The notes below the pieces were generated by a model that had not been told where the DNA came from, made no database searches, and saw only the letters and a list, made by a program, of their open reading frames with translations. Source: Leptogranulimonas caecicola (GTDB lineage: Bacteria; Actinomycetota; Coriobacteriia; Coriobacteriales; Atopobiaceae). Taken from it: a stretch of DNA of 64,000 nt. The stretch is taken from NCBI RefSeq assembly GCF_023168405.1, contig NZ_AP025285.1, positions 248,001-312,000 of the forward strand. The letters run 5' to 3'. Position 1 is the stretch's first letter. Every line of letters begins with the position of its first letter. Made by a program: the position numbers and the translations under genes. Positions 17,106 through 26,036 of the stretch are shown piece after piece.

Positions 17106-19562
17106 ATGGATTTCCCCCTTTCTTCCTATGTGCTGGCTTTCGACACCTCCACCGACGAGCTGGCCTGCGCCCTGGGCCGCTTCGACGGCCTCGATCCTCA
17201 CCCAGGAGCTGCAGCTCAGGCGGGGTGTTTCTCGGTAGCGGCGGAGTCTGACTTTGCCTGCCGCCGCCAGGCCAATGTAGAGCTGGTCCCCACGTGCCAA
17301 AAGCTGTTGGACGAGGCCGGCTGTGTCATGGACCAGGTGGCGGGCATCGTGGTGGGCCGAGGCCCCGGCTCCTTTACCGGCGTGCGCATTGGCATTGCCA
17401 CCGCCAAAGGCCTGGGTTGCGGGCGCGATTGTCCCGTGATGGGCGTTTCAACCCTTGATGCAGTGGCATGGCGCGCCTGGGAAGCCGGCGTGCGCGGTTT
17501 GGTGGGCGTGGTGGGAGACGCCATGCGCCATGAGGTTTACCCTGGTCTCTATGGCATCGATGATGTTGGCGTGACCAGGTTGTTCTCGGTGGAGACGGTG
17601 CTCAAGGCCCCCGAGGCCCAAAAGCTCTGGGCTCTCCGTGCCGACGCCCAAGATATCCAGCTCACCGGCGACGGCCTCAAAAAGTACGCCGACCTCTATC
17701 GCGAGGCTGGCCTCACCCGCTTGCTGCCCCAAGAGCTCTGGGCGCCTTCGGGCGCCTCGCTTCTGCTGGCGGCTTCGGCGGCGCTTGAGGCCGCGGCTGC
17801 CGAGAAGCAAGCGCCCTCAGAGCTTACAGCTCCCGGTGAGCTCCCGGGCCATCCGGCGCTGGTGCTGCCGGTCTATACCAGGCTCTCAGATGCCGAGGAA
17901 AACGAGCTCAAGCGCCTGGGGCTTTCTGAGCCTGCCACCGCTGCCACCACCGGCTGCGACGATGCGCTGGCCGATCGTCATCTGCAGCTGCGTCCCATGT
18001 CGGTAAACGACCTGGAGGCGGTCTCGCTTTTGGAGGATGCGGTCTTTGCGGGCAGCGAGCATACCCCCTGGAACCAATCGATGTTTGCAGAAGAGCTGGG
18101 TCAGCCGGGGCGATCCTGGTGGGTGGCTCATGATGAGGGCCAGGTAGTGGGCTTTGCGGGCGGAAGACTGGCCGGCGACGACCTGGAGATCCTGGACGTG
18201 GCGGTGTCTGCCGCGCGCCGCCGCGAGGGTATCGGCGCGCGCCTTTTGGCCCGAGTGGCCTATGACGGCCAGGTGCTGGGGGCGCGCAGCTCCTCGTTGG
18301 AGGTCTTCTCGGCCAATGGCGGGGCCCGGGCGCTCTACGAGTCGCTGGGCTATAGCGAGGCCGGCGTGCGTGCCGACTATTACGGTACCGGTCAAGATGC
18401 GGTTATCATGACGGCGGCGCTCCCGCTTTCGGTAAAGCCTGCCGACGATAGGCCGGATCCCACCTCTCAGGTGGCTCCCTGGCCGATGGAAGATCTGGGC
18501 CGCAGCAGCGAGGCCGCCAAAGCCGTCCTGGCAGCTCAGCCTCTTGTTTTGGCTATCGAGAGCTCCTGCGATGAGACCGCCATGGCCGTCATCGACGGCA
18601 GCGGCACGATCTTGGCCAACGTGGTGTCCACGCAGATCGACTTCCACGCGCGCTTTGGCGGCGTGGTGCCAGAGATCGCCAGCCGCAAACATACCGAGGC
18701 TATCGTGGGCGTCTACCAGGAGGCGCTGGAACAGGCGGGCACGGCGTTGGGCTGCGGCAGCCTTCTGGCTTCAGATCTGGCGGCGGTAGGCGTCACGCAA
18801 GGCCCCGGGCTGGTAGGCGCCTTGGTGGTGGGCGTGGCCTTTGCTAAGGGGCTCTGTGCAGGAGCCGGCCTGCCTCTCATTGGGGTGAATCATCTGGAAG
18901 GCCATCTTTACGCCAACCTCTTTGAGACGCCGGATCTTAAGCCGCCCTTTGTGGCCAGTCTGGTCTCTGGCGGCCATACCATGTTGGTGCATGTGCGTGA
19001 TTGGGGCGACTACCAGGTGTTGGGCGAGACCATCGATGACGCGGTGGGCGAGGCCTTTGACAAGGTGGCCAAGGCGCTAGGCCTGGGCTATCCCGGCGGG
19101 CCGGTCATCAGTCGCTTGGCTGCGCAAGGAAACCCCAAGGCCATCGCCTTTCCCCGGGCCATGCTCCACAGCCACGACTATCGCTTCTCGCTTTCGGGAT
19201 TGAAGACGGCGGTGATCACCTACATCGAGGGCGAAAACGCCGCTGGCAGACCCATCAACCTGCCCGATCTGGCGGCCAGCTTCCAGGCGGCGGTCATCGA
19301 CGTGCAGGTGGCCAAGGCACTCGCCGCCGCAGAAGAGTGCGATGTGGACGACTTTTGCGTGGGTGGCGGAGTGGCTGCCAATCCGGCATTGCGCGAAGCC
19401 TATACTCTGGCGCTGGGCCAGCGAGGGGTGCGTGTCACGCTGCCGCCGCTTTCTGCCTGCACCGACAACGCGGCCATGATCGCCCTGGTGGCCCTGCGGG
19501 AGTACCGAGCGAAGAAGTTCGCCCCGCTCACCATGGACGCCGACCCCAACTGGAGTCTCTAG
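17106..19562 (+). CDS. TsaB-RimI-TsaD triple fusion (t6A synthase subunits and protein N-acetyltransferase)
   Basis: An 818-residue protein with three domains. TsaB (about 1-260) opens with VLAFDTSTDELACALG and has VVGRGPGSFTGVRIGIATAKG. A RimI-like GNAT domain (about 295-440) shows RPMSVNDLEAVSLLEDAVF, ILDVAVSAARRREGIGARLL and the end ALYESLGYSEAGVRADYY. TsaD (about 480-818) shows LAIESSCDETAMAVI, the metal motifs ASRKHTEAI and NHLEGH, and VSGGHTMLV. TsaB and TsaD form the core of threonylcarbamoyl transfer to tRNA. The linker between TsaB and RimI is Ala/Glu/Pro rich and contains one copy of the window-wide element (17797-17815, AAEKQAP). The ATG at 17106 has AGGAG upstream. Confidence 0.95.
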   Translation: MDFPLSSYVLAFDTSTDELACALGRFDGLDPHPGAAAQAGCFSVAAESDFACRRQANVELVPTCQKLLDEAGCVMDQVAGIVVGRGPGSFTGVRIGIATAKGLGCGRDCPVMGVSTLDAVAWRAWEAGVRGLVGVVGDAMRHEVYPGLYGIDDVGVTRLFSVETVLKAPEAQKLWALRADAQDIQLTGDGLKKYADLYREAGLTRLLPQELWAPSGASLLLAASAALEAAAAEKQAPSELTAPGELPGHPALVLPVYTRLSDAEENELKRLGLSEPATAATTGCDDALADRHLQLRPMSVNDLEAVSLLEDAVFAGSEHTPWNQSMFAEELGQPGRSWWVAHDEGQVVGFAGGRLAGDDLEILDVAVSAARRREGIGARLLARVAYDGQVLGARSSSLEVFSANGGARALYESLGYSEAGVRADYYGTGQDAVIMTAALPLSVKPADDRPDPTSQVAPWPMEDLGRSSEAAKAVLAAQPLVLAIESSCDETAMAVIDGSGTILANVVSTQIDFHARFGGVVPEIASRKHTEAIVGVYQEALEQAGTALGCGSLLASDLAAVGVTQGPGLVGALVVGVAFAKGLCAGAGLPLIGVNHLEGHLYANLFETPDLKPPFVASLVSGGHTMLVHVRDWGDYQVLGETIDDAVGEAFDKVAKALGLGYPGGPVISRLAAQGNPKAIAFPRAMLHSHDYRFSLSGLKTAVITYIEGENAAGRPINLPDLAASFQAAVIDVQVAKALAAAEECDVDDFCVGGGVAANPALREAYTLALGQRGVRVTLPPLSACTDNAAMIALVALREYRAKKFAPLTMDADPNWSL

Positions 19563-19823
19563 CCTTAAAAAGCGTGAGGTAAGAGGTGTGCCGGGACTGC
19601 CAAGGGTGCAATTATCGGCAACGGTAGATGCGATGAGCTGGCGCCCCTTAGGCACACCTATGGTTCACAAAGTTGTAAACATTTCTCATTTGAAGCTATG
19701 TGAAGGGGTTTACCCGCATCTTTCGGTTTCGTAAGACGCGCGTAATGAGGGGCCTTTGGCTGTTGCGTGCTTCTACACTTACATTGCTATGTAAAGCTGA
19801 AGCACGACAGAAAGGGGAAGCCA

Positions 19824-20528
19824 ATGTCTCTGGAGCGTCCTCTGGTGTTAGTAGCCGACGATGATGCGGCCATCGTCGAGCTTGTGTGCACCCTCGTGCG
19901 CGCTGACGGCATGGATGCCATTGGTGCCCGCGATGGGCAAGAGGCCCTGCGTCTTTTTGCAGACTGTGGTCCTGACCTGGTGATCCTTGATCTTATGATG
20001 CCCGTCATGGACGGATTTGAGGCCTGCGAGCAAATCAGGCACCTTTCGCCCGGCGTGCCCATTGTGTTCTTGTCGGCCAAAGACGGCGAGTCCGACAAGG
20101 TCGTAGGCCTCACCCTTGGGGCCGACGACTATGTGACCAAGCCCTTCCGTCCTCGAGAGCTTATGGCCAGGATCCATGCCCGCTTGCGTGCGGCTCGCAT
20201 CCAAGACCCCGACCGCCCCGAGCTTTCTGTGGGGGCCTTGGAGCTTGACCCGGTGAGCCACAAGGCCCGTCTGTTGGGCAAAGAGCTGCAGCTCACCCCC
20301 ACCGAGTTCAGGCTGCTGCAAGAGCTTCTGCGTGCTGGCGGCGAGCCGGTCTCGGTGGGGGAGCTCTTTGAGCGCGTGTGGGATGCGCCGGCAGACCAGT
20401 CGGCTAAAAACACCGTTATGGTGCATATCCGCCGCCTGCGCGGCAAGCTGGAGCGGGTGGATGCTTCTGAGGAATACATCCAAACGGTCTGGGGCGTAGG
20501 GTATCGTGTGTTGGGGGATGTCCAATAG
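19824..20528 (+). CDS. OmpR/PhoB-type response regulator
   Basis: A 234-residue two-domain regulator. The receiver has the acidic pocket VADDDAA, phosphoacceptor Asp56 in LVILDLMMP and the lysine in YVTKPF. The C-terminal winged helix contains LTPTEFRLLQELLRAG and NTVMVHIRRLRGKLE. The ATG at 19824 follows AAAGGGG. It is followed 88 bases later by the gene for its likely sensor kinase, with VanR/VanS-like architecture. Targets are unknown; the surface-protein gene downstream is one candidate. Confidence 0.94.
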   Translation: MSLERPLVLVADDDAAIVELVCTLVRADGMDAIGARDGQEALRLFADCGPDLVILDLMMPVMDGFEACEQIRHLSPGVPIVFLSAKDGESDKVVGLTLGADDYVTKPFRPRELMARIHARLRAARIQDPDRPELSVGALELDPVSHKARLLGKELQLTPTEFRLLQELLRAGGEPVSVGELFERVWDAPADQSAKNTVMVHIRRLRGKLERVDASEEYIQTVWGVGYRVLGDVQ

Positions 20529-20616
20529 GCATGGCGATAGGCTCCTGTGGTTGAGGGCGCGCACTATGTCTTGAGGGCTTTTGCCTGTCATCGACCGCGT
20601 AACCAAGGGAGCCCCT

Positions 20617-22017
20617 GTGAACATCCACAACAATCCGCAAACGCGCCAGCTATCTCGCTCGCTTTGGCTCAGGCTGGCCCTGATGGTGGTCGTCTGGTCG
20701 CTCTTCTGTGCGCTCTTTGCCCTCACCACCCAGGACTTTTGGCATACGGTGGGCGAGGCGGTGGCCCGCACTCAGTCCCCTTGGCAGCAGTACCCCACTG
20801 CAGACTATAACGCGCTGGTGGAGCACGGCCTCTTTAACGGCGAGCGCGAGTATCAGGTCCAAATGATCTACGACGCGGCGGGCGAGCCTACCTACTATGT
20901 GCGTGACATTACCATCTACGAGCAGTTGCGCGCCCTCAAAGGGCCGCTGGCGCTGGGTGCCTATCTGCTGGGCCTCTTGGTGATAGCGGGGTTGGTGCTT
21001 CGCCGATCCATTGGGTATTATGCTCAGCTTACGGGCGCAGTGGCGCAGCTGGTGGCAAACCCCGAAGATCCCGTGCGTCTCTCAGACGAGCTCTCCGTCA
21101 CCGAGCAAGAGCTCAACCAAGTGCGCTGCCAGCGTATTGCTGCCGATAAGGCGGCTCACGCCGCCGAGCATCGCAAGGATGAGCTGGTTACCTACTTGGC
21201 CCACGATCTGCGGACGCCTATGACTTCGGTGATAGGCTATCTCGACCTGCTCTGCGAAGTTCCAGAGCTGCCGAATGACGCCAAAGAGCGCTACATCGCC
21301 ATCGCCCGCGATCGCGCGGTGCGCCTGGAGGGCCTGGTAGAGGAGCTTTTCGAGATCACCAGATTCAACTTGCAGACCATCCCCTTGGAGCGCCAAGAGG
21401 TGGATCTGGCCATGTTGGCCGAGCAGGTTGCCGACGAAGCCTACCCCGATGCTTGCGACCACCATCTCACTATCAAAGTGACGGCTCAGGAGGGCGCGAT
21501 CTGCTCGGTAGACCCTGAGCGCATCGCCCGCATGTTGGGGAACCTGCTGCGCAACGCGGTGGCGCATGCCACGCCTCACACAGAAATATCGGTGGCGGTG
21601 ACCTGCACTTCTATGCCTCAAGGACCCAATGTGCCTGCGGTGATGACTCCGGCCCCTGGCGCCCCGACGCCGCCTGCCGAGGCTGAGGCCGCTGCCATGT
21701 CGGCTGCGGCGCCCATGAATGGCCATGACTCGGAGGGCGCCGCTTCCCGGGGCCCCGAAGCGGTGGAGCTTGCGGTGGCAGACCACGGCCCGGACATCCC
21801 GCCCGAGCTCATTCCCCACGTCTTCGAACGCTTTGTGCGCGGTGACGAGTCACGAGGCCAAGAAGGTGGCACGGGCCTGGGCCTCTCCATCGTCCAGGAG
21901 ATCGTGCAAGCCCACGAAGGCCTGGTCTCGGTGGAAAGCGGTGGAGGCACCACGGTGTTCCGCGTCTTTTTGCCTAAGACCCCCATTTCCGCCGGTGATG
22001 TCGGCGCTCTGGCATAG
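20617..22017 (+). CDS. Membrane sensor histidine kinase
   Basis: A 466-residue kinase with two membrane segments (about 20-40 and 110-130) flanking a short extracellular loop, a HAMP-like linker, the H-box YLAHDLRTPMTSVIGYLDLL near residue 193 and a HATPase domain with N-box NLLRNAVAHA, VADHGPDIPPE and GTGLGLSIVQEI. An unusual feature is a roughly 60-residue Pro/Ala-rich insertion (about residues 330-390) between the N-box and the next ATPase motif. GTG at 20617 has AAGGGA upstream and fits better than an earlier TTG. Partner of the regulator just upstream. Confidence 0.92.
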   Translation: MNIHNNPQTRQLSRSLWLRLALMVVVWSLFCALFALTTQDFWHTVGEAVARTQSPWQQYPTADYNALVEHGLFNGEREYQVQMIYDAAGEPTYYVRDITIYEQLRALKGPLALGAYLLGLLVIAGLVLRRSIGYYAQLTGAVAQLVANPEDPVRLSDELSVTEQELNQVRCQRIAADKAAHAAEHRKDELVTYLAHDLRTPMTSVIGYLDLLCEVPELPNDAKERYIAIARDRAVRLEGLVEELFEITRFNLQTIPLERQEVDLAMLAEQVADEAYPDACDHHLTIKVTAQEGAICSVDPERIARMLGNLLRNAVAHATPHTEISVAVTCTSMPQGPNVPAVMTPAPGAPTPPAEAEAAAMSAAAPMNGHDSEGAASRGPEAVELAVADHGPDIPPELIPHVFERFVRGDESRGQEGGTGLGLSIVQEIVQAHEGLVSVESGGGTTVFRVFLPKTPISAGDVGALA

Positions 22018-22287
22018 CCTCTCTTGCCGTTAATCGAAATACATAAATGTAAAAAAGCCTGGAGAGATGCAATAAAATATATAGATAAAGATCGAATACT
22101 AAGCACGGATACTTCAAGAATAAGAGCAAATAGGACCCTGGTTACCAAAATAACGTTCGAGTAACCTCGTAAAATGACAGTTGCATAATGAAGGGACCAA
22201 CTTTAACATCCTTACAGCATAAATTAAGGAACATGGGCAACCTGTGTACCAAAAGAGAGAATATGCAAGGGTGTTAAAGGGGGACCA
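22018..22287. other. AT-rich intergenic region upstream of the broken surface-protein gene
   Basis: A 270-base gap clearly lower in GC than its neighbours, with runs such as AATAAAATATATAGAT. It probably carries the promoter of the surface-protein gene. I see no repeat element, RNA gene or convincing -35/-10 pair in it. Confidence 0.4.
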
Positions 22288-23606
22288 ATGAAGAACCCAC
22301 TCGCACAACGAATGATCACCGGGCTCTTGACTCTCATTCTGGCGCTGGGATCTGGGCCAGGCGTCACTTCGGTGGCTTGGGCGCGCACGCTTACCGAGGC
22401 TTCGGGAGCCGCGTCTCTAACTCAGGAAGCGCCTCTGTCCCAGGAGGCGGAAGAGCCAGAAGACTTGGCTGCCGAGAAACCCGAACCCTCGAACCAGGAA
22501 GATAGTATGGTGGAGAGGCCGCTCAGCTCACCTTTGACGCCGAGGTCCTGAGCACCAAAGAGACCCGCCGCGACCAGGATCCCCAATATCCTGACCGCCC
22601 CCAGGACCTGCCCATCGACGCTTCCACCTATGGCGACACGCCCACGGAGGAATGGCGCAACCAGCATCGCGACGACGATGACGATCCCGGTTCTGAGAAT
22701 CCGGGCGACAACCCCGGCGGCGATAAGAAGCCTTACGAGAAACCTACGCCTGGCCAGCCCTATGATCCTGAGGACCATGGGACCACCTGGGATGAGATGG
22801 ACGAGGACAAAAAGCAGTCCGGCCCCACCTCCGATCCCGACGCCATGCCGGTGCTTCCGGCAAGCCCCCAGGTGGACAAAGACGAGTCCAAGAGCGACAT
22901 CAAGATCTCCAAGGAGGCCCAGAACCTTTCGCGCGACGACGGCGCCACCTATATCGGCGACACCGTGGCCTATACCGTGGTGCTCTCCAACAGCAAGCCC
23001 CATACCGCCTGGTACAACGCGGTCATCCGCGACCCGCTGCCTGAGGGCCTGGAGCCGGTGGCAGGGACCATCAAGCTCGTCGATCCTGCGGGCGCCGCTC
23101 ACGATGTGCCTGACAGCGCCTATAACCCCGAGACTCGCCTGTTGGCGGTAAGCGCAGGCACGCTTTTGGGCGGCACTCAGGCGACGCTCACCTTCCAGTG
23201 CACCATCACCGAGGACGCCCTGGGCGCAGACATCGGCAATGTCGCCGAGGCTTCTGGCGAAAGCCCGGCTGGCGTCACCATCGACGCCAATACCGGCGCC
23301 CCTCAGACCATCGAGCCAGGGCAGCGCTTCGATCCTCCTGGGGGCTGGGATGAGTATCTGGAGAGAAACGGCTCCATCTCCAACGCCTCACTACCCGCCT
23401 ACGCCCCCGGTACCAGCGCTTCCCAAGGGCCACTGACCACCCAAACTGCCGAGAAGCCCGCCCCTGCAAAAACCCAAGTTGTGCCCAAGGGTTCCCACAT
23501 CGTGCCCACCGGCGATCAGGACGCCTATCTGCCTCTGACTCTGGGCGTCATGGCGCTCCTTGGCGTGGCGGCTGCCACCGTCTTGCTGGTAAAAGAGCGT
23601 CGTTAG
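22288..23606 (+). pseudogene. Secreted surface protein with a DUF11-like repeat domain, broken by a frameshift
   Basis: The first frame (22288-22551) encodes a signal peptide (MITGLLTLILALGSGPG) and a Glu/Pro-rich region, then runs into a stop. Adding one base near 22510-22520 joins it to a second frame open to 23606. That frame gives an Asp-rich linker (HRDDDDDPGSENPGDN), a DUF11-like beta domain (YIGDTVAYTVVLSNS, VIRDPLPEGLEPVAG) and a C-terminal anchor: IVPTGD followed by LPLTLGVMALLGVAAATVLLV and KERR, close to a sortase signal. Two copies of the window-wide element lie inside (22468 and 23447, encoding AAEKPEP and TAEKPAP). It may be a true pseudogene or a sequencing error. Confidence 0.75.
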
Positions 23607-23618
23607 GAGCAGCTGAGA

Positions 23619-23643
23619 GGGCTTCTCGGCAACGAGAAGGCCC
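23619..23643. repeat. TGCCGAGAA element forming a small hairpin after the surface protein
   Basis: GGGCTTCTCGGCAACGAGAAGGCCC: CTTCTCG pairs with CGAGAAG across a GCAA loop. It is the element in minus orientation with a partial inverted copy, 13 bases after the stop codon. Confidence 0.6.
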
Positions 23644-23667
23644 AGGTTAACCTGACGCCCACATCCC

Positions 23668-23704
23668 AAAAAGCCCCTGTTGCCCTGTGGCAAGAGGGGC
23701 TTTT
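23668..23704 (+). terminator. Rho-independent terminator after the surface-protein gene
   Basis: Nested perfect stems: AAAAGCCCCT with AGGGGCTTTT, enclosing TTGCC with GGCAA. It is near-symmetric, so it could act in both directions. Confidence 0.85.
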
Positions 23705-23764
23705 GGCGTATAGGGCGTCTATAGAGGTGGGGGAGTACCCAGAGAAGGCCAAGCTTGCTACCAT

Positions 23765-23780
23765 GAGTAACCGATTACAC
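23765..23780. promoter_or_regulatory. LacI-type operator upstream of the repressor gene
   Basis: GAGTAACCGATTACAC, with core GTAACCGATTAC, 18 bases before the repressor start and ahead of its ribosome site. The same core occurs three times before the epimerase gene, so this copy suggests autoregulation. Confidence 0.7.
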
Positions 23781-23798
23781 AACGCCAAAAGGAGACCT

Positions 23799-24818
23799 AT
23801 GGGCCGCACTGTGACTGTCCGCGATATCGCCGAGAAGTGCGGGGTCTCGGTGGCTACGGTTTCGCGGGTCATCAACAACAACGGGCGCTTCTCCCAGGAG
23901 ACCGAGCACCGAGTGCGCGCGGCTATCGAGGAGCTGGGCTATCAGCCCAATCAGATGGCCCGTGCCCTGCGCGCACGCCGTACCGACGCCATCGGCGTCA
24001 TCGTGCCTTCCATTGCCAACGAGTTCTATTCCTCGGTGATCCTGTCGCTTCAAGGAGAGCTCTTTGACGAGGGGTTCTCCATCATCATTTACAACACCAA
24101 CGGCTCGGTGGAGATGGAACGCCAGTGCCATGCCCATCTGGCGGCCCAAAATGTGGCGGGGATCATCTCGGTGAACAGCCATGAGGATGTGCGCCTGGCC
24201 CTAGACCGCCCGGTGCCTACGGTCTACATCGACCGCTTTTTAGACCCAGACGAGATGGGCTCCAACGTGGCCTCGGTCTCCTCAGACAACTTCGCCAGCG
24301 GCAAGTTGGCTGCAGAAGAGCTTTGGGCCAGCGGGAGCCGCCACCCGGTGACCATCACCCCGCGCCCGGACGCCCCTGTCACCGAGATGCGCACCTCCGG
24401 TTTTGTGCGCGGCCTGAAAGACCTGGGCTACGAGCTTCCCGCCGAGTCCATCTTCACGCCCCAGGTCACCGGCTATGAGACCAGCCGCATCATGACCGAG
24501 CGCCTCATCTCCTCCGGCTACCCCTTCGACGGCATCTTCGCCCAAACCGACTGGGAGGCCATCGGCGCCCTGGAGGTGCTGCGATCCCATCACATCCGCG
24601 TGCCCGAGGAAATAGCCGTGGTAGGCCACGACGACATTATGATCGCTCAGTTTGGCCGGCCGCCGCTTACCACCATCCACCAGGACGCCGCCCAGATTGG
24701 CACACGTACCGCACACCTCATCCTCTCCATGGTCCGAGACGAGCCCATCGAGAGCAACTCGATTCTCGTACCGGTGGGCCTCGTACGCCGCGAATCCACC
24801 CGCCGAGCCGATCTCTAA
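23799..24818 (+). CDS. LacI-family transcriptional repressor
   Basis: A 339-residue LacI/GalR protein. The N-terminal HTH reads VTVRDIAEKCGVSVATVSRV, followed by the hinge helix NQMARALRARRTDAIGVI and a periplasmic-binding-protein-like effector domain ending with TTIHQDAAQIGTRTAHLIL. The ATG at 23799 has AAAAGGAGA upstream. Four palindromes with core GTAAMCGWTTAC lie before this gene and before the epimerase gene, so it very likely controls itself and the sugar-phosphate locus that follows. The effector is probably a sugar or sugar phosphate from that pathway, perhaps allose/psicose related, which is inference from the neighbour. Confidence 0.94.
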   Translation: MGRTVTVRDIAEKCGVSVATVSRVINNNGRFSQETEHRVRAAIEELGYQPNQMARALRARRTDAIGVIVPSIANEFYSSVILSLQGELFDEGFSIIIYNTNGSVEMERQCHAHLAAQNVAGIISVNSHEDVRLALDRPVPTVYIDRFLDPDEMGSNVASVSSDNFASGKLAAEELWASGSRHPVTITPRPDAPVTEMRTSGFVRGLKDLGYELPAESIFTPQVTGYETSRIMTERLISSGYPFDGIFAQTDWEAIGALEVLRSHHIRVPEEIAVVGHDDIMIAQFGRPPLTTIHQDAAQIGTRTAHLILSMVRDEPIESNSILVPVGLVRRESTRRADL

Positions 24819-24867
24819 CCGTTCTCCCTCGCGCATATCCCACCCACAGCCTGCAGCCTTTGGAGCG

Positions 24868-24905
24868 CGGGTTTCTTAGCGTCCATGCCGAGAAACCCTT
24901 CCCTC
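24868..24905 (+). repeat. TGCCGAGAA element with a degenerate inverted partner
   Basis: ATGCCGAGAAACCCTTCCC at 24884-24902 is preceded at 24868 by CGGGTTTCTTAGC, an imperfect inverse copy, in the gap after the LacI-type gene. Confidence 0.6.
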
Positions 24906-24982
24906 ACATCCAGTGCTTCTACCTGCACCGATGCCTGCGAGCGGGCGTCTTTGGCCGGTGAGCGGTGGGGCAAAATCGTTTG

Positions 24983-25011
24983 TTGACAGCTCTATGGGTA
25001 ACCGTTTACTC
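24983..25011 (+). promoter_or_regulatory. Promoter overlapped by a LacI-type operator
   Basis: TTGACA at 24983-24988, a 17-base spacer and TTTACT at 25006-25011. The palindrome GTAACCGTTTAC at 24998-25009 covers the spacer end and the -10 box, the classic position for repression. It probably drives the epimerase-PTS locus. Confidence 0.7.
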
Positions 25012-25028
25012 TCAGTATCAACCAAAGA

Positions 25029-25040
25029 GTAAACGATTAC
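25029..25040. promoter_or_regulatory. LacI-type operator
   Basis: GTAAACGATTAC, flanked by GA and TC to give a 16-base palindrome, 31 bases downstream (start to start) of the operator that overlaps the promoter. Confidence 0.7.
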
Positions 25041-25098
25041 TCATTCAGCCTAAACGAAGGGCAGAATGTAAAGGCGGTCTCAGTGGTTTTGCATTTTT

Positions 25099-25125
25099 AG
25101 CGAGGTAGACGCCTCGCTTCTTTTT
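25099..25125 (+). terminator. Terminator-like hairpin in the leader of the epimerase gene
   Basis: AGCGAGG pairs with CCTCGCT across TAGACG and is followed by TCTTTTT. It lies between the promoter at 24983-25011 and the epimerase start, with no open reading frame in between. It could be an attenuator, the end of a short (about 110 nt) transcript, or read-through tolerant. Confidence 0.55.
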
Positions 25126-25136
25126 ACGGCTAGTGA

Positions 25137-25148
25137 GTAAACGATTAC
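25137..25148. promoter_or_regulatory. LacI-type operator near the epimerase start
   Basis: GTAAACGATTAC, identical to the copy at 25029, 30 bases before the ATG. A roadblock or loop-forming auxiliary operator is the likely role. Confidence 0.65.
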
Positions 25149-25177
25149 ACGTACGCTTGACGCGAAAGGACTCTCTC

Positions 25178-25864
25178 ATGGCTCAGCCGCAGATCGCCCC
25201 CTCCCTCATGTGCATGGATGTGAGCCAGGTAGCTCACGACGTGGAATCTATGGATCGCAGCTTCGACCTCTATCACGTGGACATCATGGATGGGCATTTT
25301 TGCCCCAACATGGCGCTGACCCCGCAGTTTGCCAACAGCCTGCGCAAGATCACCAACTTGCCCATAGACGTGCATCTCATGGTGGAAGATCCCGCCATGT
25401 TCGTGGAGATGCTGGAGTTGGGACCTCAAGACTCCATCTCCTTCCAGGCCGAGACCATCGAGCGCAATGCCTTTAGGCTGTCCCAGCGGGTTCACGATAA
25501 GGGCAACAAGTTTGGCGTGGTGTTGAGCCCCTCTACGCCGCTTTCTGCCATCGAAGGCTATAAGGAGCGCATCGATATCCTCACTATCATGACGGTGGAC
25601 ACCGGCTTTGCAGGTCAGCGCTTCATCCCCGAGATGCTGGCCAAGATCGAGGCGGCCAAAAAGATGAGGGACGAGGCGGGCCTAGGCTTCCAGATCCAGC
25701 TGGACGGCCAGTGCAACGAGTACACCTTCCGCACGCTCTACGACACCGGCGCAGACATCCTCATTGTGGGAAGCTCCGGGCTGTTCTCCTTGGCAGAGGA
25801 CATCGACGACGCCATCGTGAGCTTCAAGGAGTCTTTCGAGGCCAAGACTGGGGTGGCTCTTTAG
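25178..25864 (+). CDS. alsE: D-allulose-6-phosphate 3-epimerase-like / ribulose-phosphate 3-epimerase family protein
   Basis: A 228-residue TIM-barrel epimerase. Family motifs are present: SPSLMCMD at the start, the metal site VDIMDGHFCPN, HLMVEDPAMFVE, TIMTVDTGFAGQRFIPEML and VGSSGLF. The opening SPSLMCMD and the QLDGQCNEYTF block (where Rpe enzymes have VDGG) resemble AlsE of the allose pathway, which interconverts allulose 6-phosphate and fructose 6-phosphate, more than Rpe. The ATG at 25178 has GAAAGGA upstream. Three LacI-type operators precede it. Rpe activity cannot be excluded. Confidence 0.82.
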   Translation: MAQPQIAPSLMCMDVSQVAHDVESMDRSFDLYHVDIMDGHFCPNMALTPQFANSLRKITNLPIDVHLMVEDPAMFVEMLELGPQDSISFQAETIERNAFRLSQRVHDKGNKFGVVLSPSTPLSAIEGYKERIDILTIMTVDTGFAGQRFIPEMLAKIEAAKKMRDEAGLGFQIQLDGQCNEYTFRTLYDTGADILIVGSSGLFSLAEDIDDAIVSFKESFEAKTGVAL

Positions 25865-26036
25865 CCCTGATACTTGAGCCACCTAAAGGCGCACCTATCG
25901 CCACAACCTATCGCGTGCATGGGAGCACGGCAGCTTGAGATGCCGGGGCTCGAAGGCACTGCGAACTCAGAATAAATAAAAAAATTATAAATGCAAACAA
26001 CAAGTGCAATCAATCACGAGACGCTTAGGAGACACC

